Counted from the first letter of the stretch, positions 20,081 to 29,008 are shown. The stretch is 64,000 bases of DNA from Palsa-360 sp963710315 (GCA_963710315.1 CAVPZW010000008.1:682001-746000), one strand, 5' to 3'. A program made the numbers and translations. Notes: generated by a model not told the origin, from the sequence alone.

Positions 20081-21938
20081 TTGGCCATCTCTTTGATGAA
20101 CGACAAAAGGCTGCCCGCGGAGCGGCTGGCGGTTGTTTCCTACGTGATCGTGGGCGTGATTTCGCTGCTGCTGTTTGGTTTCTGGCGGCTGCAGATCAAC
20201 GATTCAGACCGCTACGCGCAAATGGCCGAGCGCAATCGCGTGCGATCCATTCCGATCATTGCGCCGCGCGGCTCCATGCTCGATCGCGAAGGCCGCGTCC
20301 TTGTCAACAATTATCCCTCCTTCAGCGTTCTGTTATTGCGCGACGCCCCCGATCAAGTCGAAAAGCTTGCTGCCACAGATTGCCGATGGTTTGGGCGTGA
20401 CGCTGGAAGAGATCAAGCAACAGATCGATGCAATGCGTTCCATGCCAAAATTTCAGCCCGTGGTGATCAAACCGGAAGCAAGTCCTTCCGATATTGCGTT
20501 TATCGAGTCCCATCGCAGCGACATTCCCATACTCGAAATGCTGATGGTTCATCGCCGCCGCTACCCGCATGGAGACATGCTGGCCAACTCCATCGGCTAC
20601 GTGGGAGAAGTCAGCGCGGAGCAAGTGGAGGCCTCGGATTCCAGCCTGAAACCCGGCGACATCGTGGGGAAGGCCGGACTGGAGCGGCAGTACAACAGCA
20701 CCTTGATGGGCACGGACGGGCTGCGGCGCGTGATTGTAAACAGCGTCGGCAAGGAAGTAGGCCGCCTGGAACAGCAGGACGCCATTCCTGGAAAGCCGAT
20801 CCAGTTAACGATTGACTACGATTTGCAGGCCATTGCCGAAGCCGATCTCGCCGACAAGGAAGGCGCCCTCGTCGCCATGGACGCGCGCACCGGCGAAATT
20901 CTGGCAATGGTCAGCCAGCCCACCTTCGATCCCAACGATTTCGCCGTGCGAATTTCCCCGGCGCGAATGGCTCGTCTCAACACCGATCCGGAAAAGCCGC
21001 TGCTCAACCGGGCAATCCAAGCGCAACTCGCCCCCGGCTCCGACTTTAAGATTGTCATGTCCACGGCCATGCTCGAGTCCAAGGCAATACCCGCGGATTA
21101 CACAACGTATTTGCGCCGGCCACGAGAACTTTTACGGCCGAACCTTTCATATGTGAACAGGGCGGCCATGGCGAAGTCGACCTGCACAAAGGAATCGTCG
21201 AATTCCTGTGACATTTATTTCTATAACGTCGGCAAACGTCTGGGCATCGATCGCATATCCCAGTACGCCACCGACCTTGGCCTGGCCGCAAGACGGGCAT
21301 CGATCTTCCGGGTGAAGAGCCTGGTCTGGTTCCGTCCGAGGAGTGGAGTGCAGCGTGTCTACCATCACAAATGGTATCCGGGCTCGACGATTTCGGTCTC
21401 CATCGGCCAGGGCGCTACGATGGTCACGCCGATTCAGCTTGCGCTTAATGATCGCCGCCGTCGCCAGCGGCGGCGTACCTCGATCAGCCGCACCTGCTCA
21501 AGAGATAGCCCGGGCCTGAAACCCGGCTATTTCCCGATTTCAGACGACACGGTTCGCCAAGTCACTGACGGTATGTGGGGAGTCGTCAACGAGCCGGACG
21601 GAACCACTTCCGGCCTGATCAAGCTGCAAAACATCGAGTTCTCCGGCAAGACCGGCACTGCCCAGGTCGATCGAGCTTCGATACTGCAAAGTAAGCTCGG
21701 CAAGAAAATGAAGGAAAATGGCTGGTTCGTCGGCCTTGCTCCCCGTCGGGACCCGGAAATCGTGGTGGCCGCTCTCGTCCAGGCTGGAGGCTGGGGCGGC
21801 ACGTCAGCCGCGCCCATCGTCCGTGACATCGTCAAGGCTTATTACGATAAGAAGAATGGCGCTCCGTCGCAGCTCACAGGTACAGGAATTCCCGGCGAAG
21901 CGATGGCCGAACGCCAAAGTGCTGCCAGCTTCCAGTGA
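20081..21938 (+). CDS. mrdA: Penicillin-binding protein 2, elongation transpeptidase (multiple frameshifts)
   Basis: Starts at TTG 20081 (CGGAG five bases before) or ATG 20096. The first ~95 residues (membrane segment, IIAPRGSMLDREGRVLVNNYPS) are in one frame. From about 20365 the rest is in another. Further paired indels occur near 21105-21205 and 21285-21360, where the expected HENFYGRTFH and GEVDLHKGIVE appear only in alternate frames. Catalytic motifs remain: SxxK (PGSDFK), S-C-D in SCDIYFYNVG, and KTG in FSGKTGTAQ. The frame differs by one base net over 1858 bases. As this protein is normally essential and its motifs are intact, sequencing error is more likely than decay. Confidence 0.85.
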
Positions 21939-23084
21939 TCGATCCGGCTGTGCGACCCGCAGGCGCAGGACCGCGGCAGGTAGAACATTCGATAGCAGAA
22001 AAGGCACAAGTATTCGCGATTACGATTGGTGGCTGTTGGCCACGGCCTTCGCCATTTGCGGCGTGGGCGTTCTCGAAATATGGTCCGCAACGCACGCCAG
22101 CCATCTTGCGGGCATGCACAGGCAGCAGATGGAATGGATCGCCCTGGGTTTCGTCCTGATGCTGTTGTTGTCCCGCCTGGATTACCACACCATCCTGGAC
22201 AGGCTCCCATTCTGTATATGATCGCGATCGTTGCCTTGGTCGCGGTATTAGCCATGGGCCATTCGCGTTTCGGCGCCAAGCGCTGGCTGCCCATCCTTGG
22301 CGGCCTTTTGCAGGTGTCGGAACTCGTGAAGTTGATTATAATAGTGGTGCTGGCGCGCTTCTTTTCGGAAGTGCGCACCGAGGAACTAGGCCTTTGCGGA
22401 CTTGATCAAGGCCGCGGGATTGGTGGGTCTGCCGCTCGGCTTTGATCATGTTGCAGCCGGACTTGGGAACCGCGCTGGTGCTGGTGCCGCTGGCCGCAGT
22501 GGGGGCTTATCTGGCGGGCTTGCAATGGAAGCATTCCTTGGCGATACTGGCGCTGGCCGCCGTGATGGTTCCGGTAGGCTATCATTTTCTTAAGCCCTAT
22601 CAGAGAGAACGTGTTACAACATTCCTGCGCCCCGAAGACGATCCCAAGGGTGCGGGCTATCAGATCCTGCAATCGAAGATCGCCGTGGGTTCCGGCGGGT
22701 TTTGGGGCAAAGGACTTGGCAACGGAAGCCAGAATCAATTAGGCTTCGTGCCGGTGCGGTACTCGGATTTTATTTTGGCGGCGCTAGCCGAAGAGCTCGG
22801 GTTTGCGGGAGTCTTCGTGGCGCTGATTTTATATATGTTCCTGCTGTTGCGTCTGGTTCAGAACGCCCAGCGCGCGCACGATCGAGCCGGCATGTTTTTG
22901 ATCATGGGCGTAACGGCAGATTTTAGGTTTTCACGTTTTGGTGAATGTGGCCATGGTGATTGGATTTATGCCGGTCACTGGAATTCCGCTTCCTTTGATG
23001 AGTTATGGCGGGTCGGCCACATTGTTTGTGTTTTTAGCATTAGGGCTGGTGATGAACGTCCGTATCCGGCGTTTCGTCAACTAA
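21935..23084 (+). CDS. rodA: Peptidoglycan glycosyltransferase RodA (multiple frameshifts)
   Basis: The probable start is GTG 21935, overlapping the mrdA stop by four bases; a shift soon after makes this uncertain. Pieces in three frames join up: YDWWLLATAFAICGVGV to about 22210; MGHSRFGAKRWLPILGG and the following helix to about 22440; QPDLGTALVLVPLAAVGAY to about 22925; then FMPVTGIPLPLMSYGGSAT to the TAA at 23082-23084. These are SEDS-family signatures, with the conserved QPDLGTA and PLPLMSYGGSA loops both present. RodA polymerises glycan strands with PBP2. At least three single-base indels are needed to rebuild it. Confidence 0.85.
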
Positions 23085-23296
23085 GCGGTCAGATTTACTT
23101 TTCGGCCCGCGCCGCGTTGTGCATCGAGTGAGCGGCCCGCCGCAAAGAAACAAAAATTTTGGAGCGAGGCAAGTGCCCAGCGGAAGAACAAAATTAATTG
23201 TAGCTTCCCCGGCCGTCCCGTCCGCTTTGACGGACAGGACCCAGCGCACATCTGTGTGCCAGGCCGGAGTGCGGCCATGCCCTCCGAGGAGTTTTC

Positions 23297-26278
23297 ATGT
23301 CGAAGGAGCTAGTGATCTCCGCGACCCAGCACGAAACCCGGGTCGCGATCATGGAAGATGGTCAGCTTTGTGAAATTTACATCGAGCGCGAAAAAGAATT
23401 TGCTCTAGTCGGAAGTCTTTACAAAGGCCGCGTCACCAGAGTTCTCCCCGGCATGCAGTCGGCCTTCGTCGATATCGGCCTCGATAGCGACGCCTTCCTG
23501 TACGTCAGCGATTTCCTGGAACATCTCGAGGAGTACGACCACGTCGCTCCCGCCGAGCCCAAGGCCCAGAAGCCGCAAGCGCGCAGCAACGAAGTGTATC
23601 CGCCGACCACGAATGGCGGAGCGGTATCAACGCCGGCGCCAGTCCCTTATTCCGAGCCGGTGATAGCGCCAGCCGCTCCAGTCGCTCCTGTCTCTCATGT
23701 TGAACACGAGGAACCCGTTGAGGCCGTTCCGGTCATCACGCCTCTCGAAGGCGAAACCCTTCAAGTCGCGGCTGCCGGACAATCCTCCGCTTCCGAAGCC
23801 GGCTTTGCGCCGGCGGCGCCCATGCAGCGCGTGCAGCATCCTCCGTTCGAAAAAAAGCCCTTTGGTCAGAGAAACGACCGTGGACGCGGCGGCTTTGGCA
23901 ATCGCGATCGTGGTGGGCGCGGAGGACGCGACCAGCGCTTCGGTCGCCCAGGCCAGGGCGGTCCACGCGGCGGCCGAGATCGCCGTCCGCAAGGGCGCGA
24001 TTTGCCGCCATCCAAATACGCTTCGCCCACGGATTCCAAGCCGCGCGAGGCACGGCCCTATGAGCCGCCCGCCGCCACCGAATTCGAGCCCATCATTTTG
24101 CCGGGCGAGTCGCTCTCCATTTTCAAGGATCGCGCTCCGTCCGCTTCCGGCGCGCCTGCCGCTGCGCAAGCATCGCCCGCTTCGATGGACCACACGGAAT
24201 CGGCCGCAGCGCTGCCCGCCGCCTCGCGAACGTTCACGGATGAGGAATTGTCCGCGGGATTGCCCGGCGCGCTCTTTGCGGTTCCTCCAGCCGCGGCGCC
24301 CGCGGAAAGGGAAGCCCCTGCCGCGGATGTGAAATTGGACTCCTCCGCCGGCGTTTCCAAATACGCGGCTCCCTCTTCGCCCGTGGCCGAACCGGAAATT
24401 GCGCGCAGCGCATACGTTCCGGAAGTCGGAGCTGGCCAGGCGAAAACAGCCGAAGCCAGTGCTCCCAATGGATCGAGCCTCTCCGACGATGAGACAAACG
24501 CTCTCGCCGAGCAGCTCGTGGAGGCCAAGCACGAGGAAGCCCAGGCAGAGGCCGAGCACAGGCCCGAAGCCATCGAAGCCGTGGCCGAATCGTTTGTCGA
24601 GCCCGCCGAACTCGAAGAGTTGCAGGAAGCCCTGGACGCCGATCAAGAAGCCGAAGCGGAAGAAGACCACGAAGCAGACCACGAGGAAGATCATCAGAGC
24701 GCCGCGGAAGAAGCCGACGCCCTGGCCGACGAAATGCACGAGGAAGCGCTGGCCGCGGAACACGGCGAAGAACATTTGGAAGGCCACGAAGAGGGCCACG
24801 AAGAAGAGCACGGCGAAGGGCACCTGGAACTGCACGCGGAAGGCGAGGAGCACGCTGAAGAGCACGAGGAATTTCACGCCGGGGCTGAAACCCAACAATT
24901 AGGCGCGGATCAGCCGCCCACCAGCGCTCGCGTTTCCGAGCAGCCGCGCGCCCGCTTCCAGCGGCCCATGCGCCGCGGAGGCCGCCCGCAGCGCGGAGGT
25001 GGACGCCGCCCCGGCGGACGCCCGCATCAGCCGCCGCGACACGGACATCCCCGGCACGAGCAGCACCGTCGCCCGCAGCTGATTTCCGAAATGCTGAAGT
25101 CCGGCGAGGAAATTATTGTTCAAATTGCAAAAGAACCACTTGGTAAAAAGGGGGCGCGCATCACCAGCCACGTGGCCCTGCCCGGCCGCTTCCTGGTGTA
25201 CATGCCCACGGTGGATCATATCGGCGTGTCGCGCCGCATCGGCTCCGCGGAAGACCGCTCGCGCTTGCGCCGCCTGGTCACCGAAGCCAAGGGAACATTC
25301 CCCGGCGGCTTCATCGTGCGCACGGCCGCCTCGGAAGCCACCGACGACGAAATTCGCACCGACGTGGAATTCCTGGGGCGCACCTGGGACACCATTCGCG
25401 GCACCTCCGAGCAGCGCCGCGCGCCCTCGCTCTTGCACCGCGATCTGAACCTGGTGCAGCGCATCCTGCGCGATTACCTCAGCGACGATTACGCCGCCAT
25501 CTGGCTGGACAACGAGGAAGAGTTCGCCAAGGTGGTGGAGTTCGTGGGCCGCTTCCAGCCCAAGCTGGTCCCGCGCGTGAAGCTCTACACCAAGGAAATG
25601 CCCATCTTCGAGGAGTTCGGCATCCAGCAGGAACTGGACAAGGCCCTGCGCCCGAAAGTGTGGCTCAAGTCCGGCGGCTACATCGTCATCAACCACACCG
25701 AGGCCCTGGTGGCTATCGACGTCAACACCGGAAAATACGTGGGCCGCGGCTCCACGCGCCTCGAGGACACCATTGTGAAAACCAACCTCGAAGCCGTGGC
25801 CGAAATCGTCAGGCAGATTCGCCTGCGCGACCTCGGCGGCATCATCGTGTGCGATTTGATCGACATGGAAGAGCGCCGCAACCGAGACAAGGTGCTGGCC
25901 GCTCTCGATCAAGCTTTGCAACAGGACCGCGCGCCCTCGAAGGCCCTCCCGTTCAACGAATTCGGCCTGGTGTGCATCACCCGCAAACGCACCAAGCAAG
26001 CCCTGGAACGCGTGCTCTGCCAGCCCTGCCCCTATTGCACCGGCTCGGGCATGGTCAAATCCATCCCCACAATTTGCTACGAAATCCAAACCGAAGCCAA
26101 AAAAATGGCCGCCGACCTGGACGCGCAAAACTTAACGCTGCGCGTCAATCCCGAAATCGCCAAAGCCCTGAAAACGCGCGAGTCCTCCCTGATCGAGGAC
26201 CTCGAGCACGCCACGCGCAAAACCATCGTCATCCAGTCGGACCCCACGCTGCATTGGGAGCAGTACGATATTTATTAG
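23297..26278 (+). CDS. rng: Ribonuclease E/G family protein with a ~510-residue insert in the S1 region
   Basis: 993 residues from ATG 23297 with GAGGAG upstream. The N-terminus is a normal RNase G start (ELVISATQHETRVAIMEDGQ, then S1 strands KGRVTRVLPGMQSAFVDIG). At about residue 80 an insert of ~510 residues begins: an Ala/Pro-rich part, an Arg/Gly-rich part (~192-238) and an acidic His/Glu-rich part (~453-531). The S1/5'-sensor resumes near 594. Catalytic Mg ligands Asp808 (IDVNTG) and Asp853 (CDLID) and the zinc-link cysteines 908, 911 and 914 are present. It processes rRNA/mRNA. Linkage to mreBCD is known for rng elsewhere. Confidence 0.9.
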   Translation: MSKELVISATQHETRVAIMEDGQLCEIYIEREKEFALVGSLYKGRVTRVLPGMQSAFVDIGLDSDAFLYVSDFLEHLEEYDHVAPAEPKAQKPQARSNEVYPPTTNGGAVSTPAPVPYSEPVIAPAAPVAPVSHVEHEEPVEAVPVITPLEGETLQVAAAGQSSASEAGFAPAAPMQRVQHPPFEKKPFGQRNDRGRGGFGNRDRGGRGGRDQRFGRPGQGGPRGGRDRRPQGRDLPPSKYASPTDSKPREARPYEPPAATEFEPIILPGESLSIFKDRAPSASGAPAAAQASPASMDHTESAAALPAASRTFTDEELSAGLPGALFAVPPAAAPAEREAPAADVKLDSSAGVSKYAAPSSPVAEPEIARSAYVPEVGAGQAKTAEASAPNGSSLSDDETNALAEQLVEAKHEEAQAEAEHRPEAIEAVAESFVEPAELEELQEALDADQEAEAEEDHEADHEEDHQSAAEEADALADEMHEEALAAEHGEEHLEGHEEGHEEEHGEGHLELHAEGEEHAEEHEEFHAGAETQQLGADQPPTSARVSEQPRARFQRPMRRGGRPQRGGGRRPGGRPHQPPRHGHPRHEQHRRPQLISEMLKSGEEIIVQIAKEPLGKKGARITSHVALPGRFLVYMPTVDHIGVSRRIGSAEDRSRLRRLVTEAKGTFPGGFIVRTAASEATDDEIRTDVEFLGRTWDTIRGTSEQRRAPSLLHRDLNLVQRILRDYLSDDYAAIWLDNEEEFAKVVEFVGRFQPKLVPRVKLYTKEMPIFEEFGIQQELDKALRPKVWLKSGGYIVINHTEALVAIDVNTGKYVGRGSTRLEDTIVKTNLEAVAEIVRQIRLRDLGGIIVCDLIDMEERRNRDKVLAALDQALQQDRAPSKALPFNEFGLVCITRKRTKQALERVLCQPCPYCTGSGMVKSIPTICYEIQTEAKKMAADLDAQNLTLRVNPEIAKALKTRESSLIEDLEHATRKTIVIQSDPTLHWEQYDIY

Positions 26279-26304
26279 GGTGATGGCTCGCATCCGCTAA
26301 GGCT

Positions 26305-26329
26305 CTACGGTTTGCTTCGCAAACCATAG
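26305..26329 (+). terminator. Hairpin after the RNase E/G gene
   Basis: An 11-base arm at 26305-26315 pairs with 26319-26329 with one mismatch, around a three-base loop (TTC). It lies 26 bases after the stop codon and has no T run. It could be a terminator or an mRNA 3'-end stabiliser; the weak tail lowers confidence. Confidence 0.35.
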
Positions 26330-26342
26330 GGCACCCAGACTT

Positions 26343-27194
26343 ATGGAAAACGCGCAAGAAAACGACCAATCGAAGACGCGAGGCCGAGACGTATTATTCA
26401 TAAGCCATGCCTATGCCGACATGGAGATGGCTCTCCTCCTCAAGAAAACGATTGAGGTCGCATTCCCTTCAGCTACCATCTTTGACTCCAGCGATCCGAC
26501 TACAATGCAACCGAGCGACGAATGGGTTAGAAAAGTTCTGGACAACCTTCACAGGGCAACTATTGTAATAGTGATTGCGACTGTGCGCAGTATGAGGAGA
26601 AATTGGGTGTGGTTTGAGGCTGGCGCCGCGTGGGGGCCGAAGCCCAATTTCGTCACTTGCTGCATAGGGGCGATGCACAAAGGTAAACTTCCTGCTCCAT
26701 TCTCCAACTACACTGCTCTCAGCCTGACTAATGCGATGGAGCTGGAGATGTTGTTTCAAGAGATTTCCAAGCATTTTGGGGCGGCTGTGAGATTGCCTGC
26801 GATTGAGGAGTTGGGCACGCGGATGGGAGAAATCGAAGAATCCATCGTGCGTGACGAGCGGGCGCTGGAAGATCCTTACTCCGAAGAACGATGGGAACTG
26901 GTGCGTTCAACGCTGGACAGATCGGACGACACAGACCGCGGCGCGTTCAGACTACTTCTATTATATGGGAACGCTACAGATCACTTTGCCTTGAATGAGC
27001 TGCATAAACAAGGACTGGCCCAGAGCTACGGAGCTCTATTCGCTGGGTTGTTGAATAAGACAAATTTAGTCCAGAACGTTTCAGGTCAATCCATGCCACC
27101 GCGAGCGCAGGAAGAATACACCCTGCAATGGGAGATCAAGCCGGAGTTTCGTCCCTTCGTGCGAAGATATTTTATCGACCGAAAGTCGAAATAA
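26343..27194 (+). CDS. TIR-domain protein, possible NADase or immune effector
   Basis: 283 residues from ATG 26343; no clear ribosome site. Residues ~14-125 read as a TIR domain: a beta-A strand with FISHAYAD (19-26), an alpha helix (ALLLKKTIEVAF), SDEWVRKVLDNLHRATIVIVI and the block NWVWFEAGAAWG, where Glu92 sits four residues after Trp88 as in catalytic TIR NADases. The C-terminal ~150 residues are helical with no family I know. Stand-alone bacterial TIR proteins often act in antiphage defence by consuming NAD+, but no partner gene (ThsA, SIR2, cyclase) is adjacent. It opens the accessory island. Confidence 0.7.
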   Translation: MENAQENDQSKTRGRDVLFISHAYADMEMALLLKKTIEVAFPSATIFDSSDPTTMQPSDEWVRKVLDNLHRATIVIVIATVRSMRRNWVWFEAGAAWGPKPNFVTCCIGAMHKGKLPAPFSNYTALSLTNAMELEMLFQEISKHFGAAVRLPAIEELGTRMGEIEESIVRDERALEDPYSEERWELVRSTLDRSDDTDRGAFRLLLLYGNATDHFALNELHKQGLAQSYGALFAGLLNKTNLVQNVSGQSMPPRAQEEYTLQWEIKPEFRPFVRRYFIDRKSK

Positions 27195-27287
27195 ACTCGG
27201 GCGGGTTCTATAAAAGGGGATGTCAAGAAAAAACACATCTCCCTGCGCATTCGAGGGTGAGGAGTTTCTGACATCCAGCCCCTGACT

Positions 27288-27532
27288 GGGCGGGTGGCCC
27301 GCTCTTTCGCGATCCACAGAATCGTCTGCGCTCCACACTTTTTAATACTACTTCCGCACATCTACTCGCGGTTCAGATTCTGAACGTGGGGTGCCCCGTC
27401 CTTGACGCTCTTCAAGGGCGGGGCTTTTGCTTCATCTTGCCACGCGTAGAGGGACAGACGAAAAAGCCCCGCCCTAAAAAATGCGTAGGACGGGGCACCC
27501 CACGTTCAACTAAAACCCCGGGCCACCCGCCC
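27288..27532. repeat. 245-bp palindromic MITE-like element, copy 1
   Basis: Bounded by 14-bp terminal inverted repeats (27288-27301 and 27519-27532, exact). Inside is a 21-bp perfect inverted repeat (27381-27401 with 27488-27508) and a nested 13-bp one (GGGCGGGGCTTTT with its complement). A second copy of exactly the same length is at 28764-29008. It carries no transposase gene, so it would need one in trans. No target duplication is evident. It could form a long RNA hairpin if transcribed. Confidence 0.8.
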
Positions 27533-27551
27533 CGGGGACATCCTTGACGAA

Positions 27552-27833
27552 TTGCTGGGGCTGAATCCGGGCGAATCCGATGCGCCGCAGAAAATCTGGA
27601 AGGTGGTTTCGGCGTACTTCCTCGAAATGAAACGGCACGGCTACGATGAGAACAATCCGCCCGGAGTGGACTCCACATTTTCAACGACGGGCCAAGAGGA
27701 TGTTGACGAGCCACCGCGAGCTTTTGTTTACTACAACAGCCGCGACGAATGGGATTTGGATGAAGTGAGAAAGAACTGCGCGGCGCTTGCGCACTTGGGG
27801 TTTGACATATTAACAGTATGGCGCGAAAGCTAA
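27552..27833 (+). CDS. Unknown small protein, perhaps truncated at its N-terminus by the repeat
   Basis: 93 residues from TTG 27552. The frame is open upstream into the end of the 245-bp element (DILDELLGL lies before Leu/Met). The sequence is acidic, with phrases KIWKVVSAYFLEMKRHGYDE and LAHLGFDILTVWRES, and no known family. There is no good start codon or ribosome site, and the element ends only 20 bases before it. The gene may therefore have lost its beginning when the element arrived. It may be a gene remnant. Confidence 0.4.
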   Translation: MLGLNPGESDAPQKIWKVVSAYFLEMKRHGYDENNPPGVDSTFSTTGQEDVDEPPRAFVYYNSRDEWDLDEVRKNCAALAHLGFDILTVWRES

Positions 27834-27854
27834 GGGCGCGCCGGAACTGTGCAT

Positions 27855-27870
27855 GGTAGAATCCGCCGCA
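27855..27870 (+). promoter_or_regulatory. 16-base leader motif, copy 1 (contains TAGAAT)
   Basis: An identical 16-mer occurs at 28294-28309. Each copy lies just ahead of a start codon (12 and 4 bases before the ATGs at 27883 and 28314). It includes TAGAAT, one mismatch from a -10 box, although the distance to the ATG is short for a leadered transcript. It could be a promoter or simply a duplicated gene leader. Confidence 0.35.
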
Positions 27871-27882
27871 AGGAGATAATTG

Positions 27883-28170
27883 ATGCCAGCATTCCTCAAA
27901 CGCGACGGAGAGCCAGTACCCCAAGGTATGCCGCCAGCTATCGAACAAATTCGTTGTACAAAGGCTGGGTGCGAAATTTCCTACACGATTTATTCAAATG
28001 AGCCGGTTAGCGTGTATGGCGTGGAGAAAAGTACCGATTTGATGCGCCGCATGGCCGTGGCAAGAATAGAAGGCCAGCATTCATTTCACGGCACCAAAGA
28101 ATTCTATTGGAAAGGCCCCGCGCTGGGCTGGTGTGAATCGGATACGCCGGAACAGCGTAAGAAACTTTAG
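27883..28170 (+). CDS. Small protein of unknown function
   Basis: 95 residues from ATG 27883, chosen for AAGGAG eight bases upstream. The sequence has two cysteines close together (RCTKAGCE) and the phrases ISYTIYSNEPVSVYGVEKS and FHGTKEFYWKGPALGW. There is no signal peptide and no family I recognise. The ribosome site and the balanced composition argue that it is real. It is part of the accessory island between the two 245-bp elements. Confidence 0.5.
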   Translation: MPAFLKRDGEPVPQGMPPAIEQIRCTKAGCEISYTIYSNEPVSVYGVEKSTDLMRRMAVARIEGQHSFHGTKEFYWKGPALGWCESDTPEQRKKL

Positions 28171-28186
28171 CCGGAGCCACGTTGAT

Positions 28187-28291
28187 ATGATACCGAATCC
28201 GGGCACGTGGAAATACAAGCTGTGGCGTTGGGGCGGGCGGCAAGGGATGCTAATTCGATGGCTTGTGGGTTTGATAGTGCTTCGGAAGTAA
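28187..28291 (+). CDS. Possible 34-residue Trp-rich small membrane protein
   Basis: An ATG at 28187, with GGAG ten bases before, opens a short frame that begins MIPNPGTWKYKLWRW and ends with a hydrophobic stretch (IRWLVGLIVL) and RK. It starts 16 bases after the previous stop and lies ahead of the second leader motif. Small Trp-rich peptides of this type exist, but chance cannot be excluded at this length. Confidence 0.3.
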   Translation: MIPNPGTWKYKLWRWGGRQGMLIRWLVGLIVLRK

Positions 28292-28293
28292 GA

Positions 28294-28309
28294 GGTAGAA
28301 TCCGCCGCA
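28294..28309 (+). promoter_or_regulatory. 16-base leader motif, copy 2 (contains TAGAAT)
   Basis: Identical to 27855-27870. Upstream, TTGATA is present 19 bases before TAGAAT, so a weak sigma-70 promoter is possible. The next start codon (28314) is only four bases after the motif, which would give an almost leaderless mRNA. Confidence 0.35.
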
Positions 28310-28313
28310 CAGA

Positions 28314-28763
28314 ATGACCAAGAAAGGCGGGGCCGCTATGTGTAGGACCTACCCGGTTAGTTTCTTACTGGTACTTATCCTCTTCACTTTGATTGGCACC
28401 CCAATATATTCGCAACAGCGCAAAGCCCAAACCCCAAGTAACAAGCCCGCCGACCTAAAACCTCGGCGGACCGAATGTGGCCTCTTCCTGCCCGAGCCGG
28501 ACGAACGGCATGACTTGGCTAGGCTGGTGCGCGCGCAGCAATTCCTTGATTGCGAGCGCGACGGTTTCCCGAAAGAATTAGCACCACCGTGGAAAACTTC
28601 GGAGGAAGGTACGAAAAAGCTGGGTGATGCCTGTGAATACTTTGCCGGGGAATCTGCCAGAAATTATCCCCAAGCGGGTCCGGAAAATCTTAAACTCGCT
28701 GCTGACCGCTGTCGCGTCAATGTCATGCTGATAATCATACAAACGCTAGTGCCAAAGCCGTAA
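28314..28763 (+). CDS. Exported small protein of unknown function
   Basis: 149 residues from ATG 28314; ATG 28338 is an alternative. A signal peptide is clear (hydrophobic core SFLLVLILFTLIGTPIYS then QQ). The mature part has five cysteines (ECGLF, DCERD, DACEY, DRCRV and one in the signal region), suggesting disulfides outside the cytoplasm, and a helical C-terminal half. I do not recognise the family. It ends one base before the second 245-bp element. Confidence 0.5.
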   Translation: MTKKGGAAMCRTYPVSFLLVLILFTLIGTPIYSQQRKAQTPSNKPADLKPRRTECGLFLPEPDERHDLARLVRAQQFLDCERDGFPKELAPPWKTSEEGTKKLGDACEYFAGESARNYPQAGPENLKLAADRCRVNVMLIIIQTLVPKP

Positions 28764-29008
28764 GGGCGGGTGGCCCGCCCTTTCGCGATCCACAGAATCG
28801 TCTGCGCTCCACACTTTTTAATACTACTCCCGCACGTCTACTCGCGGTTCAGATTCTGAACTTGGGGTGCCCCGTCCTTGACGCTCTTCAAGGGCGGGGC
28901 TTTTGCTTCATCTTGCCACGCGCAGAAGGACAGACGGAAAAGCCCCGCCCTACAAAATGCGTAGGACGGGGCACCCCAAGTTCAACTAAAAACCCGGGCC
29001 ACCCGCCC
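28764..29008. repeat. 245-bp palindromic MITE-like element, copy 2
   Basis: The same length and ends as copy 1 (terminal inverted repeats 28764-28777 and 28995-29008). The inner 21-bp stem is 28857-28877 with 28964-28984. At its sixth base the left arm has T where copy 1 has G, and the right arm has A where copy 1 has C, so the pair changed together and the stem stays perfect. It begins directly after the stop codon of the exported small protein and is followed at once by the second repeat family. Confidence 0.8.

Noticed and set aside
20081..23084. Calling mrdA and rodA pseudogenes
   Set aside because: All catalytic and loop motifs survive, and indels compensate each other, which fits sequence error better than decay.
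23627..26128. Two long - strand frames (423 and 409 residues)
   Set aside because: They mirror the RNase E/G gene; GC-rich codon use keeps the opposite strand free of stops.
27288..29008. CRISPR array or insertion sequence
   Set aside because: Only two copies, 1.2 kb apart, no regular spacers and no transposase gene; a MITE-like palindromic repeat fits better.
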